Source of the DNA: Neobacillus niacini
GTDB taxonomy: Bacteria > Bacillota > Bacilli > Bacillales > Cytobacillaceae
DNA length: 64,000 bases
Reading direction: 5' to 3'
Assembly: GCF_023715415.1 (NCBI RefSeq)
Contig: NZ_JAMBOB010000001.1
Span: 620,001 to 684,000, forward strand
Under the pieces are notes generated by a model. The model was not told where the DNA came from. It saw only the letters and a program-made list of their open reading frames with translations, and did not search any database. A program made the position numbers and the translations under genes. Positions 16,637 to 25,294 of this stretch are shown in pieces; positions within the stretch are counted from its first letter, which is position 1; the number at the start of each line of letters is the position of its first letter.

Positions 16637-18130
16637 TTACGAGAATAGTTCATCTAATATTTTTATTTTTTCTTCTGTGTAAGCTTCAAAGCTTTCATTA
16701 TATGTTTTTGGATCTTTAGGATTCGCAAATTGGGTGATTTTCCCTGTCTTTGGGTCAATAAATTTACTTGCTGCGCCGCATCCAAGACCAATAATCGTCT
16801 GCTGCTCTTCCATAATCATGATATTATAAATGCTTTCTTGATTCGGAAATGCATAGCCGACATTTTCAAGATTCCCAAGAATGTTTTTTTGACGGTAGAG
16901 ATAATAGGGAACATAGCCATGACTGTCTGTCCACTCTGTTGCTAGATTCATCATTTGTTCTACTTCTTCTCGACCTGCCACTTTGTATTTATCCTTGTTT
17001 TTTGTCATTTCTGAGGCACGCTTAAATGATAAGGTATGGACGGTTAATGATTCCGGCATTAACTTTTCCGTTTCAGCAAGTGAATGTGTAAATTCAGCTA
17101 TACCTTCACCTGGAAGGCCAATAATAAGATCCATATTAATATTATTCATGCCCATTTCTCTTGCTAAATGATATTTATCGATTGTTTCTGTAACCGTATG
17201 GTGCCGCCCAATGGCCTTTAAGGTTTCCTGTGTATAGGATTGTGGGTTAATACTAATCCGGTCGATATTCCATTTCTTTAATACCTCTACCTTTTCAGGG
17301 GTAATCGTATCGGGACGACCTGCTTCGACTGTAATCTCACGTATCTTTTCAACCTCTGGGAAAGAAGCATACATTTCCTCATAAAGCATATCCATTTCTT
17401 CAGCTGTAATACTCGTTGGTGTACCGCCGCCATAGTAAACGGTGGTGATCCTAACACCCTTTTCCTTCAGCCATTCCCCGATTTTCTTTATTTCATAATG
17501 CAGACCGCCTAAGAATGAATCAACTGAACCTTGTCTGCCGTTGATTGCATAGGCAGGGAATGTACAATATGCACATTTTGTTGGGCAAAACGGAATACCA
17601 ATATAAATGCTCACTTCTTTTTGAAGTGAGTAGAGGTCTGGCACAATTGCCAGCTGCCTGTCAACTATTTGCTGCATGAGATTAATCTTTTCATCTGTAA
17701 TAAGGTAATCATCTTTTAATTGCTGGTGGGCTATTTCTTGAGGAATTCCCTCTTGAACCTTCCGGTGTAACAGCTTGGTTGGTCTAATCCCAGTTAAGAT
17801 ACCCCACTTTTGGGTAATTCCTGTGCAATTCTGCAAAAGTGTTAAATAAACATGAGCAACTGCATTTTTTATTTGTTTGAACTTTTCCTTTTCTGATTGG
17901 GACTGGAGGAATTCCTTTTCATAGCTCTCTCTATAAGAATTACCGTTTTGATCTTCCAAACCAGCAGAAACATGAATAAAGTCATTTTCTACTAAAGAAA
18001 AATTTATAATTATATCTGCAGTCTCATCTTTAACTTTAATAATCTGTGTTTCTTCAAAAAATAAGTTTCCGATTAGCTGCAGCATCCGATTAAATCGTTC
18101 ATCATCTAAACCTAAAATGCTTATACGCAC
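16637..18130 (-). CDS. hemZ: Oxygen-independent coproporphyrinogen III oxidase-like radical SAM enzyme HemZ
   Basis: This 497-aa radical SAM protein is HemZ by length and by its position next to yhaX. The [4Fe-4S]/SAM motif is PFCPTKCAYCTFP (CxxxCxxC) and is followed by YYGGGTPTS. About 150 N-terminal residues precede the radical domain, a HemZ-specific extension. GTG 18130 is preferred: AAGGTGA lies six bases upstream, whereas the upstream TTG abuts it. The true reaction is assumed from the family; HemW/HemN relatives differ. Confidence 0.9.
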   Translation of the reverse strand: MRISILGLDDERFNRMLQLIGNLFFEETQIIKVKDETADIIINFSLVENDFIHVSAGLEDQNGNSYRESYEKEFLQSQSEKEKFKQIKNAVAHVYLTLLQNCTGITQKWGILTGIRPTKLLHRKVQEGIPQEIAHQQLKDDYLITDEKINLMQQIVDRQLAIVPDLYSLQKEVSIYIGIPFCPTKCAYCTFPAYAINGRQGSVDSFLGGLHYEIKKIGEWLKEKGVRITTVYYGGGTPTSITAEEMDMLYEEMYASFPEVEKIREITVEAGRPDTITPEKVEVLKKWNIDRISINPQSYTQETLKAIGRHHTVTETIDKYHLAREMGMNNINMDLIIGLPGEGIAEFTHSLAETEKLMPESLTVHTLSFKRASEMTKNKDKYKVAGREEVEQMMNLATEWTDSHGYVPYYLYRQKNILGNLENVGYAFPNQESIYNIMIMEEQQTIIGLGCGAASKFIDPKTGKITQFANPKDPKTYNESFEAYTEEKIKILDELFS

Positions 18131-18221
18131 TATCAATCACCTTCTTCTATTTAAAACTCCTTTAAGTTTACAGAATCAAGTATATTAGGTCAATATAATG
18201 GAAATCATTCACAACCGTAAA

Positions 18222-18249
18222 AGACATCACCGTAGATACGATGATGTCT
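18222..18249 (-). terminator. Terminator of yhaX
   Basis: AGACATCA (18222-18229) pairs with TGATGTCT (18242-18249) and continues into TTTT on the minus strand. Confidence 0.75.
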
Positions 18250-18255
18250 GCTAAA

Positions 18256-19125
18256 TTACTTTTTTATAATATTCATTTTCCTTAAAAACTCAATTGGCTG
18301 CTGCTTTCTAAAGTGTTCTTTAACCATATACGCAACGCCATGCTCATTTTTCGATCTAGTTACCCAGTTCGCTGCTCTTTTCACCTCAAATTCGGCGTTC
18401 CACATTGCTACGCCCAGTCCAGCAGCCTCAATAGCCGGAATATCATCTAATCCATCTCCAATAACCACCATTTCCTTTAACTGAATCCCAAGTTGGCTTC
18501 CAAGAAAAGAGAGACCCTTTAACTTTGAGACACCTGCTGGGACAATATCTAATCGCAAAGAGTCAAGCTGTATCGTCTCAATTTCTGTAAACATCTTTTC
18601 GATTGCCTTTTTTGCATCCTGAAGATCACTTTCCTCTTCAAAATAAACCTCTATTTTCGGCGGAGTAACCGGTTGATCATGCAAGTATTCACTTAGAGAC
18701 GAAACAAATTGCTGTGAATAAAATACTGGATCACCTGATGTAAACACAGTTTTCGCTAGCAAATTGTTGTTTAACTTCAACCTATTTGCTAATGAAAATT
18801 GTTCATGAACCAACCTAATCTGACAAGGCATTCCCTCTAGGAAACGGACTGTATCATAGGTGATATTTTCGTTTATTCTTTGGACAAGATTTTGTTTATC
18901 TTGACTGTTTGCAATATAGGCACCTTGATGAGTGATGAGCGGGTTCTTTATCTTTAATGCCCTTGCCACCTTCTTGGCTGAGGGAAAACTCCGTGATGTC
19001 ATAAGCGTTACATAAATTCCCTTTTGCTGAACATACTCAATGGCTTCTTTTGTTGACTTATGGATTTTACCATTGCTCTGTAAGAGAGTTCCATCAATAT
19101 TTAATGCAAGCAAACGATAAATCAT
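18256..19125 (-). CDS. yhaX: HAD-superfamily protein YhaX (Cof type)
   Basis: This 289-aa protein has the Cof-type HAD fold: motif I region LLALNIDGTLLQS, motif II TSRSFPSAKK, Lys-containing motif III (GVSKLKGLSFL) and motif IV VIGDGLDDIPAIEAAG. The nucleophile position in motif I is Asn9 instead of the usual Asp (expected DxDGT, seen NIDGT), so ordinary phosphatase activity through an aspartyl-phosphate looks impossible. B. subtilis YhaX is linked to the spore coat. It lies just upstream of hemZ, as expected. Confidence 0.88.
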   Translation of the reverse strand: MIYRLLALNIDGTLLQSNGKIHKSTKEAIEYVQQKGIYVTLMTSRSFPSAKKVARALKIKNPLITHQGAYIANSQDKQNLVQRINENITYDTVRFLEGMPCQIRLVHEQFSLANRLKLNNNLLAKTVFTSGDPVFYSQQFVSSLSEYLHDQPVTPPKIEVYFEEESDLQDAKKAIEKMFTEIETIQLDSLRLDIVPAGVSKLKGLSFLGSQLGIQLKEMVVIGDGLDDIPAIEAAGLGVAMWNAEFEVKRAANWVTRSKNEHGVAYMVKEHFRKQQPIEFLRKMNIIKK

Positions 19126-19218
19126 TATGTGAGCCCCCTGTTCTTGGTGAAGTTACCCTTATAACACTTTTATGATTTTTCACCGAAAGATAGAACAAGG
19201 GCAGTTTAGAAAAGAAAA

Positions 19219-19241
19219 AACTTCCGAATGAATCGGAAGTT
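19219..19241 (-). terminator. Terminator of yheA
   Basis: AACTTCCGA (19219-19227) pairs with TCGGAAGTT (19233-19241), followed on the minus strand by TTTTTTC. Confidence 0.85.
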
Positions 19242-19252
19242 TTAAAATCCTA

Positions 19253-19600
19253 TTATAAATTCCCGTAAAGCTCCTCAAGCGGCTTCATAATAACTTGGTT
19301 TAATTCACCAATAATCATGCTCATCCGCTGTTCTGCCTGCATAAGTCGAGATATTTTTTCATTTTGCTGAACAAGAGCTACCGTTGATTGAGCGTGCTGA
19401 ACCTCTTGTTCTGATATTTCCTGCCCCATCATTTGTTTTTGTTGTAAATTCATTTGAATTTGGCGAAAGTTATCAAACATATTTTTTGCTGTTGGATCAG
19501 CATTTACTTCATTATACATTTGCTGTAAGTGTTTATATTCATCACTTTGACGAATCGCTTTTTCTAAGGCATTAGCTGCATCATATAAATTAACGGACAT
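19253..19600 (-). CDS. yheA: YheA, YlbF/YmcA family protein
   Basis: This 115-aa all-helical protein belongs to the YlbF/YmcA (DUF964) family; relatives form a complex that affects RNA processing and developmental decisions in B. subtilis. The sequence is Gln/Glu-rich (DNFRQIQMNLQQKQMMGQEI) with no hydrophobic segment. ATG 19600 follows GAGGAGTGG; the GTG three codons earlier overlaps that ribosome site. It diverges from the yheD array. Confidence 0.9.
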   Translation of the reverse strand: MSVNLYDAANALEKAIRQSDEYKHLQQMYNEVNADPTAKNMFDNFRQIQMNLQQKQMMGQEISEQEVQHAQSTVALVQQNEKISRLMQAEQRMSMIIGELNQVIMKPLEELYGNL

Positions 19601-19693
19601 TGATTCCACTCCTCTTAAGAAAATAATCTTAATAACTATAACAAACTATGTTTGTAATTGCGAGGATGTTCAACTAGGGTGCAATTATGTATC

Positions 19694-19721
19694 ACAAACT
19701 ATTGGGCGGTAACATACGATA
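19694..19721 (+). promoter_or_regulatory. Candidate SigK/SigE-type promoter for the yheD array
   Basis: CATACGATA at 19713-19721 fits the mother-cell -10 consensus CATANNNTA, with an AC dinucleotide (19694-19695) 17 bp upstream fitting the loose SigK -35. Mother-cell expression would suit coat-associated products. The evidence is sequence pattern only. Confidence 0.4.
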
Positions 19722-19776
19722 CCATATCAAAGAATGCCTATTTAAACACATATTCGCCGATAAATGAGGAATGACT

Positions 19777-21138
19777 ATGCCCATCATCACAATAGTTCCT
19801 ATGGAATCAGTTAACAGGACAGATCATTTTGTTCAGATGTCCTCAAAACTTTATAGCCAATTACAGCCCAAAACGAGTGAAATCAAGATTTCTGTAGGAA
19901 AGAAAATAGTGAAAGTAAAAATAATGACAGTTGAAATGTCTCCTAACGAGATTCATTTCCCTGAAAATCTATTTCAACTTTTTTGTTTACCCATACAACG
20001 ATACAAATTTCACTCCATTTATAAGGAAGAAATCGATTCACTTTTTTTGGGTCCAGTCGTTGGTCTGGTAACAGACTTTAAAAATAATGGAAATGAAGAA
20101 CCCTATTTCCGTTCAATCCATAGCTTTTGTGAAGAACTTCATCATGGATTAACGGAGAATGGCGGTTTCTTATATGTATTTTCATACCCAGAGTTTTCTG
20201 TTCATGGTTATTATTTCGAAGATGGGAAATGGAAATCTGCAAATCTCCCTCTCCCTGATGTCATTTATAATCGCATTCATTCTCGCAAAATTGAATTTGG
20301 CAAGGAGTACCATTTATTTCGTAACAAACTTGCCGAGTTACGTATTCCTATTTTTAATGATCGCTTTCTTTCAAAATGGGAGGTTCATGAGCATTTAATC
20401 CATGAAAATCATCTCCAATCCTATATACCTGACACAAATCTGTTCACTAAGGATCATTTAGCTGCATTTGTAAATAAGTTTGAGACTGTTTTTATTAAAC
20501 CCGTGCATGGAAGTCAAGGGAGAAATATCTTCAAACTAAAAAAAGAGAATACCAACTTGATATTAGATTCCTCGGTTAAATCACACTCAGAAAATAAGCA
20601 AGTCCTATCGTCCTTTGAAGAAATATATCATCATATTAAACCATTATTGAACAATAGAATTTACATTATCCAGCAAGGAATCCCCCTCCTTACCTATCAA
20701 AATAGAGGAATGGACTTTAGAGTCTTGTGTCATAAAAATCAACGAAACACCTGGAATGCTACCTCTCTGGTTGCCCGAATATCAGCAGAGGATGAGTTTG
20801 TTTCCAATATTGCCAGAGGCGGAGAAATAATGACTCCCATAAATGCATTAAAAGATAGCATGAGTGTAAGTGATGCAAAGGGGTTAATCACAGAAATGAA
20901 AAAATTAGCCATTGAAACAGCAACAATTATCGAAAGGAAGTCATCAGGAATTACCGGAGAACTTGGAATCGATATTGGAATTGATCAAGAAGGTAACCCC
21001 TGGCTCATTGAAGTCAATTCAAAGCCATCGAAAAACTTTGAAGATGGTCAAATGAAGATAAGACCATCTGCCAAAGCAATTATTCAGTTTTGTACCAAGC
21101 TCGCATTAGATTCAACCTCAGAAATGGAGGATTCATAG
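19777..21138 (+). CDS. yheD: YheC/YheD family endospore coat-associated ATP-grasp protein (YheD-like, copy 1)
   Basis: This 453-aa protein equals B. subtilis YheD in length. The C-terminal half is an ATP-grasp-like domain: ATP-binding KPVHGSQGRNIF near residue 242, the DFRVL strand, a serine/glycine segment ending in IARGGEIM, and metal-binding GIDIGID with WLIEVNSKP. YheD coats forming spores in B. subtilis; the ligand is unknown. ATG 19777 is favoured over 19771 because GAGGA sits six bases upstream. It is the first of four same-strand family members. Confidence 0.9.
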   Translation: MPIITIVPMESVNRTDHFVQMSSKLYSQLQPKTSEIKISVGKKIVKVKIMTVEMSPNEIHFPENLFQLFCLPIQRYKFHSIYKEEIDSLFLGPVVGLVTDFKNNGNEEPYFRSIHSFCEELHHGLTENGGFLYVFSYPEFSVHGYYFEDGKWKSANLPLPDVIYNRIHSRKIEFGKEYHLFRNKLAELRIPIFNDRFLSKWEVHEHLIHENHLQSYIPDTNLFTKDHLAAFVNKFETVFIKPVHGSQGRNIFKLKKENTNLILDSSVKSHSENKQVLSSFEEIYHHIKPLLNNRIYIIQQGIPLLTYQNRGMDFRVLCHKNQRNTWNATSLVARISAEDEFVSNIARGGEIMTPINALKDSMSVSDAKGLITEMKKLAIETATIIERKSSGITGELGIDIGIDQEGNPWLIEVNSKPSKNFEDGQMKIRPSAKAIIQFCTKLALDSTSEMEDS

Positions 21139-22242
21139 ATGATTACCTTTGGAATTATGACATTAAATTTAGAAAGTGAAGCAGCCTATATTCGGGAAAT
21201 GGCTGCTCGCGGTCAATCTTGTGGGATGGAATGTTATCACTTTCTTCCTTCTGCCATTAATCCTAGCACCACACAGGTTCTAGGGAGAGTGTTTGATACA
21301 TTAAAACAATGTTGGGTAGAAGATGAATTTCCCATCCCTTCCATCATTTATGACCGCTGTTTTTATGGTGATGACGAACATTCAAAACAATGTATCCCCA
21401 TTGTTTCCTGGTTAAAAAGCAGAGAGGATATAACCTTTTTAGGCTTTGGGCTTCCAAATAAACTAGAATTATATGATACCTTACGTCATTCTCGATTAGT
21501 TCCTTATTTGCCTCACTCACAGCCTATTAAAGATTGCTCGCAAGTTGGAAATGCCCTACGAAAACAGAAAAAAATCATTATTAAACCAATAAATGGTTCT
21601 CAAGGTTATGGAATCTATTATTTAAAGAAAAATGATAAAACTATCCATGTCAAAACCGAAAAAAACAAAAAAATCATCTCAAGAATCTTTCCTAATGAGA
21701 AAAAATTATTTCAATGGCTCCAACCCTTACTAAACTTCCGGCCATATCTTCTTCAGCCCTACCTTGAATTATCTAATGCTGCTTCACAGCCATTTGATAT
21801 TAGAATTTTACTTCAAAAAGATGAACAAGGACTCTGGGTTGAACGTGGAAAGGCTATTCGCCAAGGAAATACTGGAGGTATTCTTTCAAACTTAAGCGCT
21901 GGAGGCTCAGCTGTTGACTTTTCAGACTGGTGCAATTCCCTCACCTTAGCAAGCAAGGAATATATTTTATCAGAATTAAATTTTATAACCCAAAACATTC
22001 CACATATACTCGAAAGTGAAATTCTTCCGTTATTTGAAATTGGTATTGATATTGGAATGGCAAAGGATGGTGCCCTTTGGATTCTCGATGTAAATTCAAA
22101 GCCTGGGAGAAAGGTAGTCTTACAAACACAGCCAGATCTAAAAGAAACCTTATTTTTAGCCCCACTTCTTTATGGGAAACACCTTACTCAGTCAGATCGT
22201 AAAGAAAGGAAGAGCTACTATGAGAAAACGCTATACCATTGA
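21139..22242 (+). CDS. yheC: YheC/YheD family ATP-grasp protein (YheC-like, copy 1)
   Basis: This 367-aa protein lacks the N-terminal domain of its YheD-like neighbours and matches YheC (363 aa). ATP-grasp features are KPINGSQGYGIYYLKK, PFDIRILLQKDE, SNLSAGGSA and GIDIGMAKDGALWILDVNSKPG. The ATG directly follows the previous stop, with GGAGG upstream, and its 3' end overlaps the next start by 23 bases, so translation is likely coupled. Confidence 0.88.
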   Translation: MITFGIMTLNLESEAAYIREMAARGQSCGMECYHFLPSAINPSTTQVLGRVFDTLKQCWVEDEFPIPSIIYDRCFYGDDEHSKQCIPIVSWLKSREDITFLGFGLPNKLELYDTLRHSRLVPYLPHSQPIKDCSQVGNALRKQKKIIIKPINGSQGYGIYYLKKNDKTIHVKTEKNKKIISRIFPNEKKLFQWLQPLLNFRPYLLQPYLELSNAASQPFDIRILLQKDEQGLWVERGKAIRQGNTGGILSNLSAGGSAVDFSDWCNSLTLASKEYILSELNFITQNIPHILESEILPLFEIGIDIGMAKDGALWILDVNSKPGRKVVLQTQPDLKETLFLAPLLYGKHLTQSDRKERKSYYEKTLYH

Positions 22243-23587
22243 GATTGCTGAAAACAGCCATTTAGTTGTTTACTGTCCTCAAGAGCTCTTAAAAGATAAT
22301 GTACTAAAAAAAATTGCCTTTGGGTCTAAAGCAATTGAAGCTGACTTTAGACCTGCTCCAAAGAAAAATAATGGTATTGTGATAAGCAAAAAGATTCAAG
22401 AACTCTTACTTTTTCCTGATTTTGCAATAAAATTGCATGTATTTGTCGAACAGCAAGTTCTCAATATTGGACCGCTTGTTGGAATATTTACTGCAGGCTT
22501 CACCCCATTCCCTCACCGGCCGATTGGCGATAGAACCAACTTTTTCTCCAAACTGTTATCGGTAAAAACCAATGTTGGAGCAATACCATTTGTATTCGGT
22601 GAAAAACATATTAACTGGGAAAACGGTACAATCAGTGGAAATTTTTATCATGATAACCATTGGCAGAGTATTGAGGTACCCTTTCCTCATGTTATTTATG
22701 ATCGCATTCCAAACCGGAAAAGTGAAAGAAATCCCAAATTAGTCAAGGTGAAGGAAACCCTGCAAAAGGACTATCTAATTCCTTGGTATAACCCAGGATT
22801 TTTTAGCAAGTTAGATATTTATGAAAGACTACAGCAGGACCATACAGTGGCTGTCTATCTCCCGGAAACCCATCCATTTACGTCCTTTTCATTGATAGAA
22901 GACATGCTTTCTAAATATGGTCATGTCTATCTTAAACCTATAAATGGAAGTCTGGGGTTAGGTGTCCATCAAATCCTTTATGATAAAACCCAAGATGAAT
23001 ATTATTGCCGTTATCAAGATCGTGAAGGTGTGAACCGGCTCCGAAAATTTTCTTCCTTAGAGGGCTTGTTTCAAACTGTTTTAGCTAATCGTAATTTAGA
23101 TAAAATGCTTGTTCAGCAAGGAATTCATCTCCTTAGGCAAGAGCAGCGCCCCATTGATTTTCGGATACACACGAATAAGGATGATGCTGGTGTATGGCAT
23201 GTTACAGCTTTGGCTGCAAAATTAGCAGGCCAAGGCAGCGTAACCACCCATGCCCGGAGCGGAGGAGAAGTTAAAACAGTGTCAGAGCTTTTTCAGCTGG
23301 ATGACTTAAAACTTTATACTGAAAAGCTTGTTAATGCCGCCCTTTTGTTAAGTAAAAGCATCTCAAACAATATGGAAGGCATTATAGGCGAAATTGGATT
23401 TGATTTAGGAATTGATAAACATGGTGATGTTTGGTTATTTGAAGCAAATTCCAAGCCAGGCAGATCCATATTCAGCCACCCGGAACTAAAGGATTTTGAA
23501 AAACTCACGTGTAAGCTTTCACTGGCTTTTGCAGTTTTTTTAACGGAGCAAGCCATTTTGCATCCTGAGGAAGTTATCAAATGGTAA
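22220..23587 (+). CDS. YheC/YheD family ATP-grasp protein (YheD-like, copy 2)
   Basis: This 455-aa paralogue has the same architecture as the first YheD-like gene: an N-terminal domain of about 90 residues, the shared IYDRIPNRKSER region, then ATP-grasp motifs KPINGSLGLGVHQI, PIDFRIHTNKD, TTHARSGGEVK and GFDLGIDKHGDVWLFEANSKPG. ATG 22220 with AAAGGAAGAG is preferred over an in-frame ATG 16 codons earlier lacking a ribosome site. The similarity to copy 1 is at family level, so duplication is not recent. Confidence 0.88.
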   Translation: MRKRYTIEIAENSHLVVYCPQELLKDNVLKKIAFGSKAIEADFRPAPKKNNGIVISKKIQELLLFPDFAIKLHVFVEQQVLNIGPLVGIFTAGFTPFPHRPIGDRTNFFSKLLSVKTNVGAIPFVFGEKHINWENGTISGNFYHDNHWQSIEVPFPHVIYDRIPNRKSERNPKLVKVKETLQKDYLIPWYNPGFFSKLDIYERLQQDHTVAVYLPETHPFTSFSLIEDMLSKYGHVYLKPINGSLGLGVHQILYDKTQDEYYCRYQDREGVNRLRKFSSLEGLFQTVLANRNLDKMLVQQGIHLLRQEQRPIDFRIHTNKDDAGVWHVTALAAKLAGQGSVTTHARSGGEVKTVSELFQLDDLKLYTEKLVNAALLLSKSISNNMEGIIGEIGFDLGIDKHGDVWLFEANSKPGRSIFSHPELKDFEKLTCKLSLAFAVFLTEQAILHPEEVIKW

Positions 23588-24642
23588 TCATTAATTCATG
23601 GAGCAAAAGTATGCAGCCCGTCATTGGAATATTAACTGCAAAGAAAAAGAATGGAACAATTGGTGGGAATAGCTCGCTTTTTATTGAGCTGCAAAAGAAG
23701 CTTATTTCACTTAATGGAATAAGCTTTATCTTTACACTTGACGGGGTTCACGATGAATCAATAGATGGATTCACGTTTAACCCAGAGAAAAACGAATGGG
23801 AAAGGATTAATTTCCCCTACCCCGACCTTGTTTACAACCGCATACCCTTTCGAAAGTCAGAAGAGGAGATAAAAAATAGTGGTTTTTTTTCTCACTTAAA
23901 AGATAAAAATATTCCTTTTTTTAATCCAGCCTTTATTGATAAATATGAACTATACCAACTCTTTAAAGACCACCCCATTCTTCATTCTTATCTGCCTGCA
24001 ACAATCCCTGCCTTTGAAAAACAAAAACTATGGACTTTCCTATTGCAATTTCAAACCATTTACTTAAAACCAGCTCAATCTGCAAGAGGAAATGGGATTT
24101 TTCGATTAGAACTAGATACACAGAAAAGGCTCATTTTAAAGGGAATAAGCAGGAGCAATGAATACATTACTTTTGATCATTTTTGGAATGAGTGGGAAAA
24201 CATACTTAAGGAAAAAAATTACTTGGCACAAGAGGAAATACTGTCTAAAAAGTATGATGGGAAACGGTTCGATCTACGCATTCTTGCTCATGCTGAAAAT
24301 GACAACTATATTGTTACAGGAGTAGGAATAAGACAATCCCAAAAGCAGGAGATAACCACTCATATACCTTCAGGGGGAAAGCTATTACCATATAACTTAT
24401 TCCAAACGAAGGAGCAAGATTTGCTTATTGAAAATGTCGTCAAACAAATTGGGATTGCACTCTCACAGAAGTTTGGATTTTTTGGGGAGTTTTCCATAGA
24501 TTTCGGCATAAGCGAGACTGGACACTATTATATATACGAAGTCAACTCAAAACCAATGAGTTTTGATGAGAAAGAAATAGAAGCTAAAAAAATTGACCAT
24601 CTCTGTCAGTTGTTCCTGCAGCTAACTGATCCTAACAACTAA
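23581..24642 (+). CDS. YheC/YheD family ATP-grasp protein (YheC-like, copy 2)
   Basis: This 353-aa YheC-like protein overlaps the preceding stop by seven bases. Motifs are KPAQSARGNGIF (Ala/Arg replacing the usual Gly-Ser-Gln, so the ATP loop is atypical), RFDLRILAHAEN, TTHIPSGGKLL and FSIDFGISETGHYYIYEVNSKP. GAGGAAG precedes ATG 23581; an alternative start at 23611 has GGAG upstream and begins MQPVIGIL, which may be the real N-terminus. It ends the four-gene array. Confidence 0.85.
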   Translation: MVIINSWSKSMQPVIGILTAKKKNGTIGGNSSLFIELQKKLISLNGISFIFTLDGVHDESIDGFTFNPEKNEWERINFPYPDLVYNRIPFRKSEEEIKNSGFFSHLKDKNIPFFNPAFIDKYELYQLFKDHPILHSYLPATIPAFEKQKLWTFLLQFQTIYLKPAQSARGNGIFRLELDTQKRLILKGISRSNEYITFDHFWNEWENILKEKNYLAQEEILSKKYDGKRFDLRILAHAENDNYIVTGVGIRQSQKQEITTHIPSGGKLLPYNLFQTKEQDLLIENVVKQIGIALSQKFGFFGEFSIDFGISETGHYYIYEVNSKPMSFDEKEIEAKKIDHLCQLFLQLTDPNN

Positions 24643-24723
24643 GTGAAAAAAATATACTGGAATGTATTCGTTCTTTCCCTTAAGCTAGAAGTAACCACTA
24701 GTATATAAAGGGAGATGGATAAT

Positions 24724-24933
24724 ATGTTGACACATTTTCAATATAAGCCTTTATTTGAGAATAAGAATATTCCTGGATGGAATTTTTCCTTTTACTATAA
24801 GAAACTAAGATATTCAGGTATTTATCATCAAACGGGAAAAATTGAATGGACTGCCAATACTCCCGAACAGGATGACATTGACACACTAACGAGTCAAATC
24901 CATGAGCTCATGCTCTTCCATGTTTATGAATAA
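24724..24933 (+). CDS. yheE: YheE family protein (DUF5342)
   Basis: This 69-aa protein matches B. subtilis YheE in length (72 aa), composition (aromatic-rich MLTHFQYKPLFENKNIPGWNFSFYY) and position after yheC. AAAGGGAG ends nine bases before ATG 24724, which is preferred over the ATG touching the ribosome site at 24715. Function unknown; the location suggests a sporulation link. Confidence 0.85.
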   Translation: MLTHFQYKPLFENKNIPGWNFSFYYKKLRYSGIYHQTGKIEWTANTPEQDDIDTLTSQIHELMLFHVYE

Positions 24934-25000
24934 TGCTTGAGTGAATGAAATACTTCCCTTTCCGTAAACTAAAGAAAAATTAGGAAAGGAAATGATAGCT

Positions 25001-25180
25001 GTGGAAAAAGGAAAAAAAGACTTGCAGTATGAAGGAAAAGACAAAGTTTACCTAGATATTGACAGAATAATTAATGAAGGATTGTCGGGAGGTTCCGTCC
25101 ATTCTCGCCATGATACTACCAATATTGAAGAAGCCCGTAATCTTACCGAAGAGGAACCTCCTAATCATTCAACCGAATAA
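25001..25180 (+). CDS. Small acidic protein downstream of yheE, unknown function
   Basis: This 59-aa hydrophilic protein has a KVYLDIDRIINEGLSGGSV core and an acidic tail. It has no membrane segment. GTG 25001 is preferred because AGGAAAGGA ends ten bases upstream; ATG 24992 is only one base away from it. It sits between yheE and a strong terminator, probably in the same sporulation-linked cluster. I do not recognise a named family. Confidence 0.6.
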   Translation: MEKGKKDLQYEGKDKVYLDIDRIINEGLSGGSVHSRHDTTNIEEARNLTEEEPPNHSTE

Positions 25181-25184
25181 TTTT

Positions 25185-25224
25185 AAAAGGCTAACTCGTT
25201 AAAATCTTCACGAGTTAGCCTTTT
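25185..25224 (+). terminator. Strong terminator
   Basis: AAAAGGCTAACTCGT (25185-25199) pairs perfectly with ACGAGTTAGCCTTTT (25210-25224), a 15-bp stem ending the yheDCDC-yheE cluster. Confidence 0.9.
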
Positions 25225-25294
25225 AATATGATTGCCAGATTAATGCTATAATTAGTGTATTATTCTTAAAATCATCATATTGGAGAAGTTGCTC

